Below are positions 1 to 9,133 of a stretch of DNA of 46,704 nucleotides, piece by piece (within the stretch, counting starts at the first letter, position 1; each line of letters starts with the position of its first letter). Made by a program: the position numbers and the translations under genes. The notes under the pieces were generated by a model that worked only from the letters and a program-made list of their open reading frames with translations, was not told where the DNA came from and made no database searches. Source of the DNA: Alphaproteobacteria bacterium (GTDB taxonomy: Bacteria; Pseudomonadota; Alphaproteobacteria; Caulobacterales; Aquidulcibacteraceae). The DNA lies in NCBI GenBank assembly GCA_016124255.1, contig WGOB01000025.1, positions 1-46,704 on the forward strand, given 5' to 3'.

Positions 1-1
1 C

Positions 2-325
2 GGGGCCGTTTTGGACGGCCGCGACATCGGCACCGTGATCTGCCCCAACGCCGACGTGAAACTCTTTGTGACCGCCGCGCTCCCGGAGCGCGCGCGCCGC
101 CGCTGGCTGGAGCTGAAGGCGCGCGGCGAGGCCATCGACTTGGAAGACCTGACCCGCCAGATCGCCCAGCGTGATGAACGAGACGAAAATCGCCCTATAT
201 CACCTTTACGTCGGGCCGCTGACGCGCACTTGCTCGACACCACCGGCCTCTCTATAGACGAGGCCGCAGCGGCCGCCCGTCGCATCATCGACGCGGCCCT
301 CCAGCGCCCGCCCTCCGCCGAGTGA
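2..325 (+). CDS. cmk: Cytidylate kinase, C-terminal part (gene begins before the window)
   Basis: Phosphorylates CMP and dCMP with ATP in the cytoplasm, feeding CTP/dCTP synthesis. Only about the last 107 residues are in the window and the frame is open through base 2. The fragment opens with [15 protein letters not shown], the conserved Cmk nucleotide-binding stretch, then LFVTA, an arginine-rich lid region (ERARRRW) and the [14 protein letters not shown] element typical of CMP kinases. It ends with an alanine-rich helix. A TTG at base 11 lies inside the conserved core and is not a start. The gene precedes rpsA, the common cmk-rpsA order of proteobacteria. The 146-nt gap to rpsA shows no terminator I would trust, so read-through into rpsA is possible. 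Confidence 0.93.
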   Translation, partial: GAVLDGRDIGTVICPNADVKLFVTAALPERARRRWLELKARGEAIDLEDLTRQIAQRDERDENRPISPLRRAADAHLLDTTGLSIDEAAAAARRIIDAALQRPPSAE

Positions 326-471
326 GCCCGAGAAGGGCCAGTCGCGGATCGCGGGTCTTTTGGTTCTCCCGCTGCACCGCCCCTTGAGTGATGCGCCGCA
401 ATTCCGCGACGCGCGCTCTCAGACCGCCGGACTCAACCGGTAGGCACGAAACAGGAATTGGACACGTCAAT

Positions 472-2184
472 ATGAGCTCAGCCGCCTCCACGCCCTCGCA
501 GAACCCCACCCGGGACGATTTCGCCGCTCTTCTGGACGAGAGCCTGACAACCCGGGGATTGGTCGAGGGCCGGGTGGTGCCCGCCCACGTGATCGCCGTC
601 GAGCATGATTTCGTCATCGTCGACATCGGCCTCAAGACCGAGGGCCGCATCCCGCTCCGCGAGTTCATCTCTGACGAAGACCAGGTCGGCCCCAAGGCCG
701 GCGACATCGTTGAAGTCTATCTGGACCGCATCGAGAACGCGCTCGGCGACGCCGTCGTCTCCCGTGAAAAGGCCCGCCGCGAAGAGGCCTGGACCCGCCT
801 GGAGAAGCATTTCGCCGACGGCGAGACCGTCAACGGCGCCATCGTCGGCCGCGTCAAAGGCGGCTTCACCGTCGATCTCGGCGGCGCCAATGCGTTCCTG
901 CCCGGCTCCCAGGTCGACATCCGCCCGGTGCGCGACGTCGGCCCGCTGATGAATATCGCCCAGCCGTTCGCGATCCTGAAAATGGACCGCGCCCGCGGCA
1001 ACATCGTCGTCTCCCGCCGCGCCGTGCTTGAAGAAAGCCGCGCCAGCGAACGCGCCGAGATCGTCGGCCAGCTGCAGGAAGGCGAAGTCCGCGAGGGCGT
1101 GGTCAAGAACATCACCGATTACGGCGCGTTCGTGGATCTCGGCGGCATCGACGGGCTGCTCCACGTCACCGACAGGAGCTGGAAGCGCATCAGCCACCCG
1201 AGCCAGGTGCTGAACGTCGGCGACACGGTGAAAGTGCAGATCGTCAAGATCAATCCGGAAACCCAGCGCATCTCGCTCGGCATGAAGCAGCTTCTGTCCG
1301 ATCCCTGGGACGGCGCGGAAGCCAAGTACCCGGTCAACGGCAAGTTCACGGGCCGCGTCACCAACATCACCGACTACGGCGCGTTCGTGGAGCTGGAGCC
1401 GGGCGTGGAAGGCCTCGTTCACGTCTCCGAGATGAGCTGGACCAAGAAGAACCTCCACCCCTCGAAGATTCTCTCCACCAGCCAGGAAGTCGAAGTCCTG
1501 GTGCTCGACGTCGACGGCGAGAAGCGTCGGATTTCGCTGGGCATCAAGCAGGTGATGTCCAACCCGTGGGAAGCCTTCCTCGGGTCCCACCCGATCGGCG
1601 ACGTCATCGAAGGCGAGATCAAGAACATCACCGAGTTCGGCCTGTTCGTCGGCCTGACGCCGGAACTGGACGGTATGGTCCACCTCTCCGACATCGCCTG
1701 GGACGCGCAGGGCGAGGAGGCCCTCGGCCGCTACAATAAGGGCGACGTCGTGAAGGCCCGCGTGCTCGACGTCGATGTCGACAAGGAGCGCATCTCGCTT
1801 GGCATCAAGCAGGCGGGCGAAGACCCCCTCGCTGGAGCCGAATACCGGAAGGGCCAGATCGTCACGGTCGAGGTGGTGGAAGTCACCTCTGGCGGCGTCG
1901 ATGTCGCCTTCGGCGAAGGCAACGCGCTGCGTTCGTTCATCCGCAAGAGCGATCTCTCCCGCGACCGCCAGGAACAGCGCCCGGACCGCTTCGCCGTCGG
2001 CGATCGCCTCGACGCGATGGTCACCAATTTCGACAAGGCCTCGCGCCGTGTGTCGCTCTCGATCAAGGCCATGGAATTGGCCGATGAGAAGGAGGCCATC
2101 GCCCAGTTCGGGTCGTCCGATTCCGGCGCCTCGCTCGGCGATATCCTGGGCGCCGCGCTCAAGGAGCGCGCCGACAAGTCCTGA
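472..2184 (+). CDS. rpsA: 30S ribosomal protein S1
   Basis: Binds mRNA on the 30S subunit and helps load leaders with weak Shine-Dalgarno sites. The 570-residue protein carries six S1 (OB-fold) repeats starting near residues 29, 113, 200, 285, 372 and 460. The middle ones are most regular, with KNITDYGAFVDLGGIDGLLH and NITDYGAFVELEPGVEGLVH followed by RISLGMKQL or RISLGIKQV. The length fits alphaproteobacterial S1. I chose ATG 472, which gives MSSAASTPSQNPTRDDF; a GTG at 388 would add 28 residues with no S1 character. An AGGA lies about 17 nt upstream, so the ribosome site is weak. It follows cmk and is closed by a strong terminator at 2203-2238. Confidence 0.97.
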   Translation: MSSAASTPSQNPTRDDFAALLDESLTTRGLVEGRVVPAHVIAVEHDFVIVDIGLKTEGRIPLREFISDEDQVGPKAGDIVEVYLDRIENALGDAVVSREKARREEAWTRLEKHFADGETVNGAIVGRVKGGFTVDLGGANAFLPGSQVDIRPVRDVGPLMNIAQPFAILKMDRARGNIVVSRRAVLEESRASERAEIVGQLQEGEVREGVVKNITDYGAFVDLGGIDGLLHVTDRSWKRISHPSQVLNVGDTVKVQIVKINPETQRISLGMKQLLSDPWDGAEAKYPVNGKFTGRVTNITDYGAFVELEPGVEGLVHVSEMSWTKKNLHPSKILSTSQEVEVLVLDVDGEKRRISLGIKQVMSNPWEAFLGSHPIGDVIEGEIKNITEFGLFVGLTPELDGMVHLSDIAWDAQGEEALGRYNKGDVVKARVLDVDVDKERISLGIKQAGEDPLAGAEYRKGQIVTVEVVEVTSGGVDVAFGEGNALRSFIRKSDLSRDRQEQRPDRFAVGDRLDAMVTNFDKASRRVSLSIKAMELADEKEAIAQFGSSDSGASLGDILGAALKERADKS

Positions 2185-2202
2185 TCGAATCGGCATTATG
2201 CC

Positions 2203-2238
2203 ATGACGCCGGCGTCACCGCGCCGGCGTCATTTTTTT
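2203..2238 (+). terminator. Intrinsic terminator after rpsA
   Basis: A perfect 12-bp inverted repeat (ATGACGCCGGCG at 2203-2214, its complement at 2221-2232) encloses a 6-nt loop and runs straight into seven T residues at 2232-2238. It sits 18 nt after the rpsA stop. This is a textbook Rho-independent terminator and the clearest one in the window. Confidence 0.93.
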
Positions 2239-2250
2239 CGTTTGATTTGT

Positions 2251-2279
2251 TTGAATCTATTAGCGTTTCGACCTATCGC
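2251..2279 (+). promoter_or_regulatory. Possible promoter for ihfB
   Basis: The stretch after the rpsA terminator is unusually AT-rich for this genome. It holds TTGAAT (2251-2256), a 17-nt spacer and TATCGC (2274-2279), a plausible -35/-10 pair 48 nt before the ihfB start. The -10 is weak, so the exact boxes are uncertain, although a promoter is expected here because the terminator isolates ihfB. Confidence 0.35.
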
Positions 2280-2326
2280 GCGGCATGATGGTTCCGCGAC
2301 GGTTCGCCGCACAGGGGCGCCGACTT

Positions 2327-2614
2327 ATGCTGAGGTCCGAACTCGTTCTTATCCTCCAATCCGAATTTCGGCACCTGAAGGCGCAGGATGTCGAGGACGC
2401 GGTCGACGCCATGCTCGACGCCGTGAGCGAAGCCCTCGTTGAAGGCCGCCGCATCGAGATTCGCGGCTTCGGCGCCTTCTCGGTGCGCCAGCGCGATAGC
2501 CGCCAAGGCCGCAATCCGCGCACCGGCGAAACGGTGAAGGTGGCGGCCAAGCGCGTCCCCTTCTTCAAACCCGGCAAGGAACTGCGCGCCGCAGTGAACG
2601 GCGGCGAGCCCTAA
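2327..2614 (+). CDS. ihfB: Integration host factor, beta subunit
   Basis: Nucleoid protein that pairs with IHF-alpha and bends DNA sharply at specific sites. The 95-residue protein starts MLRSELVLILQSEF and carries the family core AQDVEDAVDAMLD, RRIEIRGFGAFSVRQRDSR and GRNPRTGETV. The GRNPRTG turn contains the proline that intercalates into the minor groove. FFKPGKELR is the closing motif, as in E. coli IhfB. ATG 2327 is chosen because it aligns with family N termini and has AGGGG about 10 nt upstream; the upstream ATG/GTG alternatives add arginine-rich non-family residues. The rpsA-ihfB order is classic. Confidence 0.95.
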   Translation: MLRSELVLILQSEFRHLKAQDVEDAVDAMLDAVSEALVEGRRIEIRGFGAFSVRQRDSRQGRNPRTGETVKVAAKRVPFFKPGKELRAAVNGGEP

Positions 2615-2739
2615 GCGACATCCAGCAGGCGCCCGGCGCCTAAAGCAGACGCGGCGGTCCCAGGCGGCGCGCCGCGTCGACGCGCGCGCTGGCGCGGGCG
2701 CGCCTTTCCTGGCAGATTCCTCCGCTCACGGAGCACACG

Positions 2740-3159
2740 ATGTCGGTCTTCAAGGAATTCAGGGATTTCGCCCTCAAGGGCAATGTCGTCGACCTCGCCG
2801 TCGGCGTCATCATCGGCGCCGCGTTCGGCACCATCGTGTCCTCTCTCGTAGACGACATCATCATGCCGCCGATCGGCCTTCTCATCGGCGGCATCGACTT
2901 TTCCGACCTCGCCATCACCCTGCGCGAAGCCGTGCCGGCCTCGGCGGGCGTCGAAGCGCAGCCGGCGGTCACCATCGGCTACGGCAAGTTCATCAACGCC
3001 GTGATCAGCTTCCTGATCGTCGCCTGGGTGATCTTTCTGGTGGTCAAGGGCATGAACAGCGTGCGTCGCAAGGAAGAGGAAAAGCCCGCCGCGCCGCCGC
3101 CGCCGACCAACGAGGAAAAGCTTCTCGCCGAAATCCGCGACCTTCTGAAGACTCGCTGA
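2740..3159 (+). CDS. mscL: Large-conductance mechanosensitive channel
   Basis: Inner-membrane pentameric channel that opens under membrane tension during hypo-osmotic shock. At 139 residues it has the usual MscL length. [20 protein letters not shown] is the amphipathic N-terminal helix and the beginning of TM1, followed by [22 protein letters not shown]2 lies near residues 86-108 ([19 protein letters not shown]). The C-terminal tail has the cytoplasmic helix [16 protein letters not shown] after a run of prolines. GGAG sits about 8 nt before ATG 2740. It looks monocistronic and is followed 50 nt later by the trp run. Confidence 0.97.
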   Translation: MSVFKEFRDFALKGNVVDLAVGVIIGAAFGTIVSSLVDDIIMPPIGLLIGGIDFSDLAITLREAVPASAGVEAQPAVTIGYGKFINAVISFLIVAWVIFLVVKGMNSVRRKEEEKPAAPPPPTNEEKLLAEIRDLLKTR

Positions 3160-3208
3160 CGCGCCGGACTCCATTGTTCCGCCACGCGGCGGCGCCTAAG
3201 ACCTACTT

Positions 3209-3859
3209 ATGATCGAGGCCAAGATCTGCGGCGTCAAAGACAGCGCGGCGCTGGACGCCGCGCTTGCCGGCGGCGCGCGCTACATCGGCTTCATGATCTT
3301 CCCCCGCTCGCCGCGAAATATCGAGCTCGCCTCTGCGGCGCCGCTTGCAGCCAAGGCGCGCGCGCGCGCCGATATCGTCGCCGTGACGGTCGATCCCTCC
3401 GACGATCAGCTTGCCCAGATCGCCGCGACGCTCACGCCGGATTGGATTCAGCTCCATGGCGCTGAGCAGCCCTCGCGCGTCGCCGCCGCCCGCCGCTGCG
3501 CGCGGCGCGGCGTGATCAAGGCGCTGCCCATCGCCGCCGCCGCCGACATCGCCCAGGCCGCGGCCTACGAACCAGCGGCCGACATGCTGCTGTTTGACGC
3601 CAAGCCCCCGCTCGGCGCCGACCGGCCCGGCGGCCGGGGCGTGGCGTTCGATTGGAAACTCCTGACGGGCCGGCGTTTTTCCCGCCCCTGGTTTCTGTCC
3701 GGCGGCCTCACGCCGCAAAACGTGGCCGACGCCGCCGCCATCAGCGGGGCTCGCCTCGTCGACGCCTCCTCTGGCCTTGAAAGCGCCCCCGGCCTAAAGG
3801 ACCCCTCCCGCATCGCCGCCTTCCTCGCCGCCTGCGCTGAGACCAATCCGGCCCGCTGA
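3209..3859 (+). CDS. trpF: Phosphoribosylanthranilate isomerase
   Basis: Amadori rearrangement of N-(5-phosphoribosyl)anthranilate to CdRP in tryptophan synthesis. The 216-residue TIM barrel begins MIEAKICGV with the catalytic Cys7. The catalytic Asp130 is in MLLFDAKPP. The phosphate-binding end is seen in WFLSGGLTPQNV and DASSGLES, both strongly conserved in TrpF. First gene of the trpF-trpB-trpA-accD-folC run; trpB follows after 3 nt. No convincing promoter motif was found in the 49 nt after mscL. Confidence 0.96.
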   Translation: MIEAKICGVKDSAALDAALAGGARYIGFMIFPRSPRNIELASAAPLAAKARARADIVAVTVDPSDDQLAQIAATLTPDWIQLHGAEQPSRVAAARRCARRGVIKALPIAAAADIAQAAAYEPAADMLLFDAKPPLGADRPGGRGVAFDWKLLTGRRFSRPWFLSGGLTPQNVADAAAISGARLVDASSGLESAPGLKDPSRIAAFLAACAETNPAR

Positions 3860-3862
3860 CCC

Positions 3863-5083
3863 ATGCCTGACGACGCCCGCCGAAACTGGCTGAACCTGCC
3901 CGACGCGAACGGCCGCTTCGGGGAATTCGGCGGCCGCTACATCGCCGAGACGCTGATGCCGCTCGTGCACGATCTCGAGCGCGCATACCGTGAAGCGCAG
4001 CAATCGAACGAGTTTCGCGCGCAGATGGATGCGTTCTTGCGCGATTATGTCGGGCGCCCCTCGCCGCTCTATTTCGCCGAACGTCTCACGCAGCACCACG
4101 GCGGCGCAAAGATCTACTTCAAGCGCGAGGAGCTCAATCACACCGGCGCGCACAAGATCAACAATTGCCTCGGCCAGATCCTGCTCGCGCTGCGCATGGG
4201 CAAGACGCGCATCATCGCCGAGACCGGCGCCGGTCAGCACGGCGTCGCCACCGCGACCGTCTGCGCGCGCTTCGGTCTTCCGTGTACGGTGTTTATGGGC
4301 GCCGTCGATATCGAGCGGCAAAAGCCCAACGTCTTCCGCATGAAGCTGCTCGGCGCCGAAGTGCGCCCCGTCACATCCGGCGCCGCAACGCTCAAAGATG
4401 CGATGAACGAAGCGCTGCGCGATTGGGTCACGAACGTGGAGAACACGTTCTACATCATCGGCACCGTCGCCGGCCCGCATCCGTACCCTGAGCTTGTGCG
4501 TGATTTCCAATCCGTGATCGGCAAGGAAGCGCGCGAGCAGCACATCGAGAAGGAAGGCCGCCTGCCCGACGCGATCATCGCCTGCGTCGGCGGCGGTTCG
4601 AACGCCATCGGCCTGTTCCATCCGTTTCTGCAAGACGAAAGCGTCGCGATCTACGGCGTCGAAGCCGCCGGCCGCGGCGTCGACGACCGCTTCGAACACT
4701 CCGCCGCCATCGGCGGCGGCCGGCCCGGCGTGCTGCACGGCAACCGCACGTATCTTTTACAAAACGAAGACGGCCAGATCCTCGAAGGCCACTCGATCAG
4801 CGCCGGCCTCGACTATCCCGGCGTCGGCCCCGAACACGCATATCTGCACAGCATCGGCCGCGCGACCTACCTCTCCGCCACCGACGACGAAGCCCTCACC
4901 GCCTTCCAGCAATGCGCGCAGCTCGAGGGCATCCTGCCCGCTCTCGAAAGCGCCCACGCCCTAGCCCGTGTCGGCGACCTCGCAAAGCAACTCGGCCCCG
5001 GCAAGTCCATCATCCTCAACCTCTCCGGCCGCGGCGACAAAGACATCTTCACCGTCGCGGACGCGCTGGGGACAAGGATATGA
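3863..5083 (+). CDS. trpB: Tryptophan synthase beta chain
   Basis: Condenses indole with L-serine using PLP. The 406-residue length matches TrpB1. The PLP lysine is Lys98 in HTGAHKINN. The phosphate-binding loop is [10 protein letters not shown], and the N terminus has the [15 protein letters not shown] signature. [10 protein letters not shown] near the end is the family C-terminal motif. ATG 3863 is 3 nt after the trpF stop. The stop overlaps the start of the next gene (ATGA at 5080-5083). Unusually, that next gene is not trpA but an unrelated secreted protein. Confidence 0.97.
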   Translation: MPDDARRNWLNLPDANGRFGEFGGRYIAETLMPLVHDLERAYREAQQSNEFRAQMDAFLRDYVGRPSPLYFAERLTQHHGGAKIYFKREELNHTGAHKINNCLGQILLALRMGKTRIIAETGAGQHGVATATVCARFGLPCTVFMGAVDIERQKPNVFRMKLLGAEVRPVTSGAATLKDAMNEALRDWVTNVENTFYIIGTVAGPHPYPELVRDFQSVIGKEAREQHIEKEGRLPDAIIACVGGGSNAIGLFHPFLQDESVAIYGVEAAGRGVDDRFEHSAAIGGGRPGVLHGNRTYLLQNEDGQILEGHSISAGLDYPGVGPEHAYLHSIGRATYLSATDDEALTAFQQCAQLEGILPALESAHALARVGDLAKQLGPGKSIILNLSGRGDKDIFTVADALGTRI

Positions 5084-5574
5084 GGCGCGCGCTCCTGAAT
5101 TCGCTTCTCCTTTGCGTCGCCATGGCCAGTGCAGCATCCGCACAGGACATTCCCAGGCTCCAACTTGATGTTCTGAACATCGCGGTTGAGGCGCCTGCGT
5201 TCATTCCGGAATCCTGCGGACTCGACTTTTCCTCGCAACCAAGCATCGACACTGCCGTATGTGTTGCCTTTCCCATCCAAAGCGATGCGAATGGTGTGAG
5301 CTGGGACAGTCACTTCGTTCGACTTCTCGCAGAACGCGGCTGGGAGTTCGTCGGCGGGGCAGCCAATGTCTATTATCTCGAACGGCCGATGGATGACGAC
5401 GATTGCTCGCAACGGATGAACATGATCGGATGGTTGTTGGGTGATGAAGAGGAGATCGCCAAATATGGTACGATGGAGGAAGACAGCATTGACTGGTCCA
5501 AGATTCCGTTTAGAACGTTCATCTTCGCCATAGAGCGCGCTCCCGTGTGTGGATCAAGCCGATACGCACAATGA
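5080..5574 (+). CDS. Unrecognised secreted protein gene inserted between trpB and trpA
   Basis: I do not recognise this 164-residue protein. It opens with a signal peptide, [22 protein letters not shown], with an AxA-type cleavage site near residue 21, so an exported periplasmic protein is likely. The mature part is acidic, with a DDDD patch in the middle, and has four cysteines (two early, DDDDC, and APVC near the end) that could form disulfides. There are no further membrane segments. Start and stop both overlap the neighbours by ATGA (5080-5083 and 5571-5574), which predicts translational coupling from trpB through to trpA. Hand-counted G+C over 5141-5500 is about 53%, well below the roughly 70% of the flanking trp genes, suggesting acquisition from elsewhere. 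No tryptophan-related role is evident. Confidence 0.75.
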   Translation: MRRALLNSLLLCVAMASAASAQDIPRLQLDVLNIAVEAPAFIPESCGLDFSSQPSIDTAVCVAFPIQSDANGVSWDSHFVRLLAERGWEFVGGAANVYYLERPMDDDDCSQRMNMIGWLLGDEEEIAKYGTMEEDSIDWSKIPFRTFIFAIERAPVCGSSRYAQ

Positions 5575-6419
5575 CCTCCCGCCTCACCAACCGTTTCGCC
5601 GCCCTGCGCACACAAAACCGCGCAGCGCTCATCGCCTACGTCATGGCCGATGATCCGGATCCGGACGGTTCGCTCGCCATCCTCCGCGCGCTCCCGCAAG
5701 CGGGCGCCGACATCATCGAACTCGGCTTCCCCTTCACCGATCCCATGGCCGACGGCCCCGCGATCCAGCGCGCGGGCTTGCGCAGCCTCAAATCCGGCGG
5801 TTCGCTCAAGCGAACACTCGCCCTCCTAGCGCGTTTCCGAGAAACGGACGCTGACACCCCCGTCATCCTCATGGGCTACGCCAACCCGATCGAGACCATG
5901 GGCTATTCCGCCTTCGCGGCGCAGGCGAAGGCCGCCGGCGCCGACGGCCTCATCGCTGTGGATATCCCGCCGGAAGAGGACAGCCCCCTCCGCGCCGCGC
6001 TCCAAAACGAGAACATCGCGCTCATCCGCATGGCGACCCCCACCACGGACGCCGCCCGGCTCCCTAAAATCCTCGAAGGCGCGTCCGGCTTCGTCTATTA
6101 TGTCTCGGTGACGGGCGTGACCGGAGCCAAGGCCATCGGCCCAGATGCTGCGCGGCTTGCGGTGCAGCGCATCAAGCGCGCGACGGACCTTCCGGTCGCC
6201 GTCGGCTTCGGCGTGCGCGAGCCCGACCAGGCGCGCGCCATCGCGGAAGTCGCCGACGCCGTTGTCGTCGGCTCCGCCTTCGTCGATGAAATCGCCAAGA
6301 CGATCGACGCCGGGCGCATCCAGGACGCGCCGCAATCCGTAGCCCAGAAAGTCAAATCGCTCGCCGACGCCGTCCACGGCGCCGCGCGAACCGCTCAACA
6401 AGAAGGCGCACGTGCATGA
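5571..6419 (+). CDS. trpA: Tryptophan synthase alpha chain
   Basis: Cleaves indole-3-glycerol phosphate to indole, which is channelled to TrpB. The 282-residue barrel has catalytic Glu50 in IIELGFPFTDP and Asp61 in DPMADGPAIQ, the usual pair (Glu49/Asp60 in Salmonella). The phosphate loops are visible as YYVSVTGVTGAK and GFGVREPDQA, and VVGSAFVD is near the end. ATG 5571 overlaps the stop of the inserted secreted-protein gene. An in-frame GTG at 5547 would start inside that gene and is less likely. The stop overlaps accD by ATGA at 6416-6419. Confidence 0.96.
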   Translation: MTSRLTNRFAALRTQNRAALIAYVMADDPDPDGSLAILRALPQAGADIIELGFPFTDPMADGPAIQRAGLRSLKSGGSLKRTLALLARFRETDADTPVILMGYANPIETMGYSAFAAQAKAAGADGLIAVDIPPEEDSPLRAALQNENIALIRMATPTTDAARLPKILEGASGFVYYVSVTGVTGAKAIGPDAARLAVQRIKRATDLPVAVGFGVREPDQARAIAEVADAVVVGSAFVDEIAKTIDAGRIQDAPQSVAQKVKSLADAVHGAARTAQQEGARA

Positions 6420-7407
6420 ACTGGCTCTCCAATCTCGGCCGCCCCGGCGTGAAGAAAGCCAAGCCCGCGGAAGAGAAACGCGAGACTCCCGACAACCTCT
6501 GGATCAAATGCCCGCTCTCGGGCGACATCCTCTACCGCACCGACCTTGAACCCGCGCATTGGGTGACGCCTGCGGGCTTCCATCTGCGGATCGGCCCCGA
6601 GCCGCGCTTCAGATCCCTGTTCGATGATCAGAAATGGCGCGCGCTGCCGCTGCCGAAGGTCGCCGACGATCCGCTGCGCTTCCGCGGCGGCGATATGCGG
6701 TATGCGGAGCGTTTGCGGAAGGATCGCTTGAAGACCGAGCGCGACGATTGCATGGAGGCCGCGTACGGCAAGATCGGCGGCGTGCCCTCGATCGTGCTGG
6801 TGCAGAATTTCGAATTCATGGGCGGCTCGCTCGGCATGGCCGCCGGTGAAGCCTTCATCACCGCCGCGCATGAAGCCATTCGCCGCCGCGCCGCGCTCAT
6901 TTGCGTCACCGCCTCGGGCGGCGCGCGCATGCAGGAAGGGATTCTCTCGCTCATGCAGATGCCGCGCACGACGCTGGCGATCCAGGAGCTGAAGGAAGCG
7001 GGTCTTCCCTACATCGTCATCCTTGCCGATCCCACCACCGGCGGCGTCGCGGCGTCCTACGCCATGCTGGGCGACGTGCACATCGCCGAGCCCGGCGCGC
7101 TCATCGGCTTCACTGGCCCGCGCGTGATCGAGCAGACCATCCGCCAGAAACTGCCGGAAGGCTTCCAGCGCGCAGAATTCCAGCTGGACAAGGGCCAGGT
7201 CGACATGGTCATCGACCGCCGCCAGATAAAGGACATCCTGGGCGACATGCTCCAGATCCTGATGTGGCGCCGCGCGCCGCATGCGGAAGACGACGACATT
7301 GAGGCGCTCGTCGCGCTCGAAGCGCCGACGCCATCGAAAGCGCTGCCGAAGCCCGCGCCGCCGCAGCGGAAGCCCGCAGCGCCGAAGCCGCGCGCCAAAG
7401 CCGCTGA

Positions 7408-7411
<4 letters not shown>
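6416..7411 (+). CDS. accD: Acetyl-CoA carboxylase carboxyltransferase, beta subunit
   Basis: Transfers carboxyl from biotin-BCCP to acetyl-CoA together with AccA, the first committed step of fatty-acid synthesis. The 331-residue protein contains the crotonase-fold core with VTASGGARMQEGILSL, PTTGGVAASYAMLGD and GFTGPRVIEQTIRQ. The N-terminal zinc ribbon is degenerate: only Cys32 (KCPLSG) remains, and the other three ligand positions are Ser35, Thr51 and Gly54. The C terminus is a Pro/Ala/Lys-rich tail absent from E. coli AccD. It is coupled to trpA and folC by ATGA overlaps, as in many alphaproteobacteria. Confidence 0.96.
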
Positions 7412-8658
<1,247 letters not shown>

Positions 8659-8741
8659 TCGCGGGGTCCGACGCAAAGCACAAAATGGCCGGCGCCGGCA
8701 TCCTCGCACCTCCGCTCGCTGTCACGGCGACGGCGCGAACT

Positions 8742-9062
8742 CTAAACCGTCTCGTTCAGCCACTCGACGATCTTGGACTTCGGCATCGCGCCGACCTTCG
8801 TCGCCGCGACCTTGCCGTCCTTGAACACCATCAGCGTCGGGATGCCTCGGACGCCATAGCGCGACGGCGTCCCCGGGTTCTCGTCGATATTGATCTTGGC
8901 GACTGCGAGCCGGCCGTTCATTTCGCCGGCGATCTCCTCGAGCGCGGGGCCGATCTGCTTGCACGGGCCGCACCATTCCGCCCAGAAATCGACCAGCACC
9001 GGCCCCTGGGCCTTGAGCACGTCGGTGTCGAAACTGTCGTCGGTGACCTTCACTGTCGCCAT
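8742..9062 (-). CDS. trxA: Thioredoxin
   Basis: Cytoplasmic dithiol-disulfide oxidoreductase. The 106-residue protein has the active site WCGPCK (Cys31, Cys34) inside [18 protein letters not shown]. It also has the cis-proline loop [11 protein letters not shown] and the KINIDENP stretch, all typical of TrxA. AGGAG lies 7 nt before the ATG. It follows addA on the same strand by 71 nt, the usual addB-addA-trxA order in alphaproteobacteria, so it may be partly co-transcribed with that operon while also having its own promoter. Confidence 0.97.
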   Translation of the reverse strand: MATVKVTDDSFDTDVLKAQGPVLVDFWAEWCGPCKQIGPALEEIAGEMNGRLAVAKINIDENPGTPSRYGVRGIPTLMVFKDGKVAATKVGAMPKSKIVEWLNETV

Positions 9063-9133
9063 GAGTAGCTCCTGCCCGTTCCAGCAGATGTGTTAGGTAG
9101 AGCGCCTTAATTTGGGGTGAGGAAACCGCGCCT

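Noticed and set aside
478-2196. A 572-codon open frame on the minus strand opposite rpsA
   Set aside because: It is antisense to a certain S1 gene, has repeated Asp/Ala/Val-rich composition mirroring the S1 repeats, and no family motif; high G+C produces such frames.
2627-2641. AGGCGCC-C-GGCGCCT palindrome after ihfB as a terminator
   Set aside because: The loop is too small for the full stem and no T tract follows.
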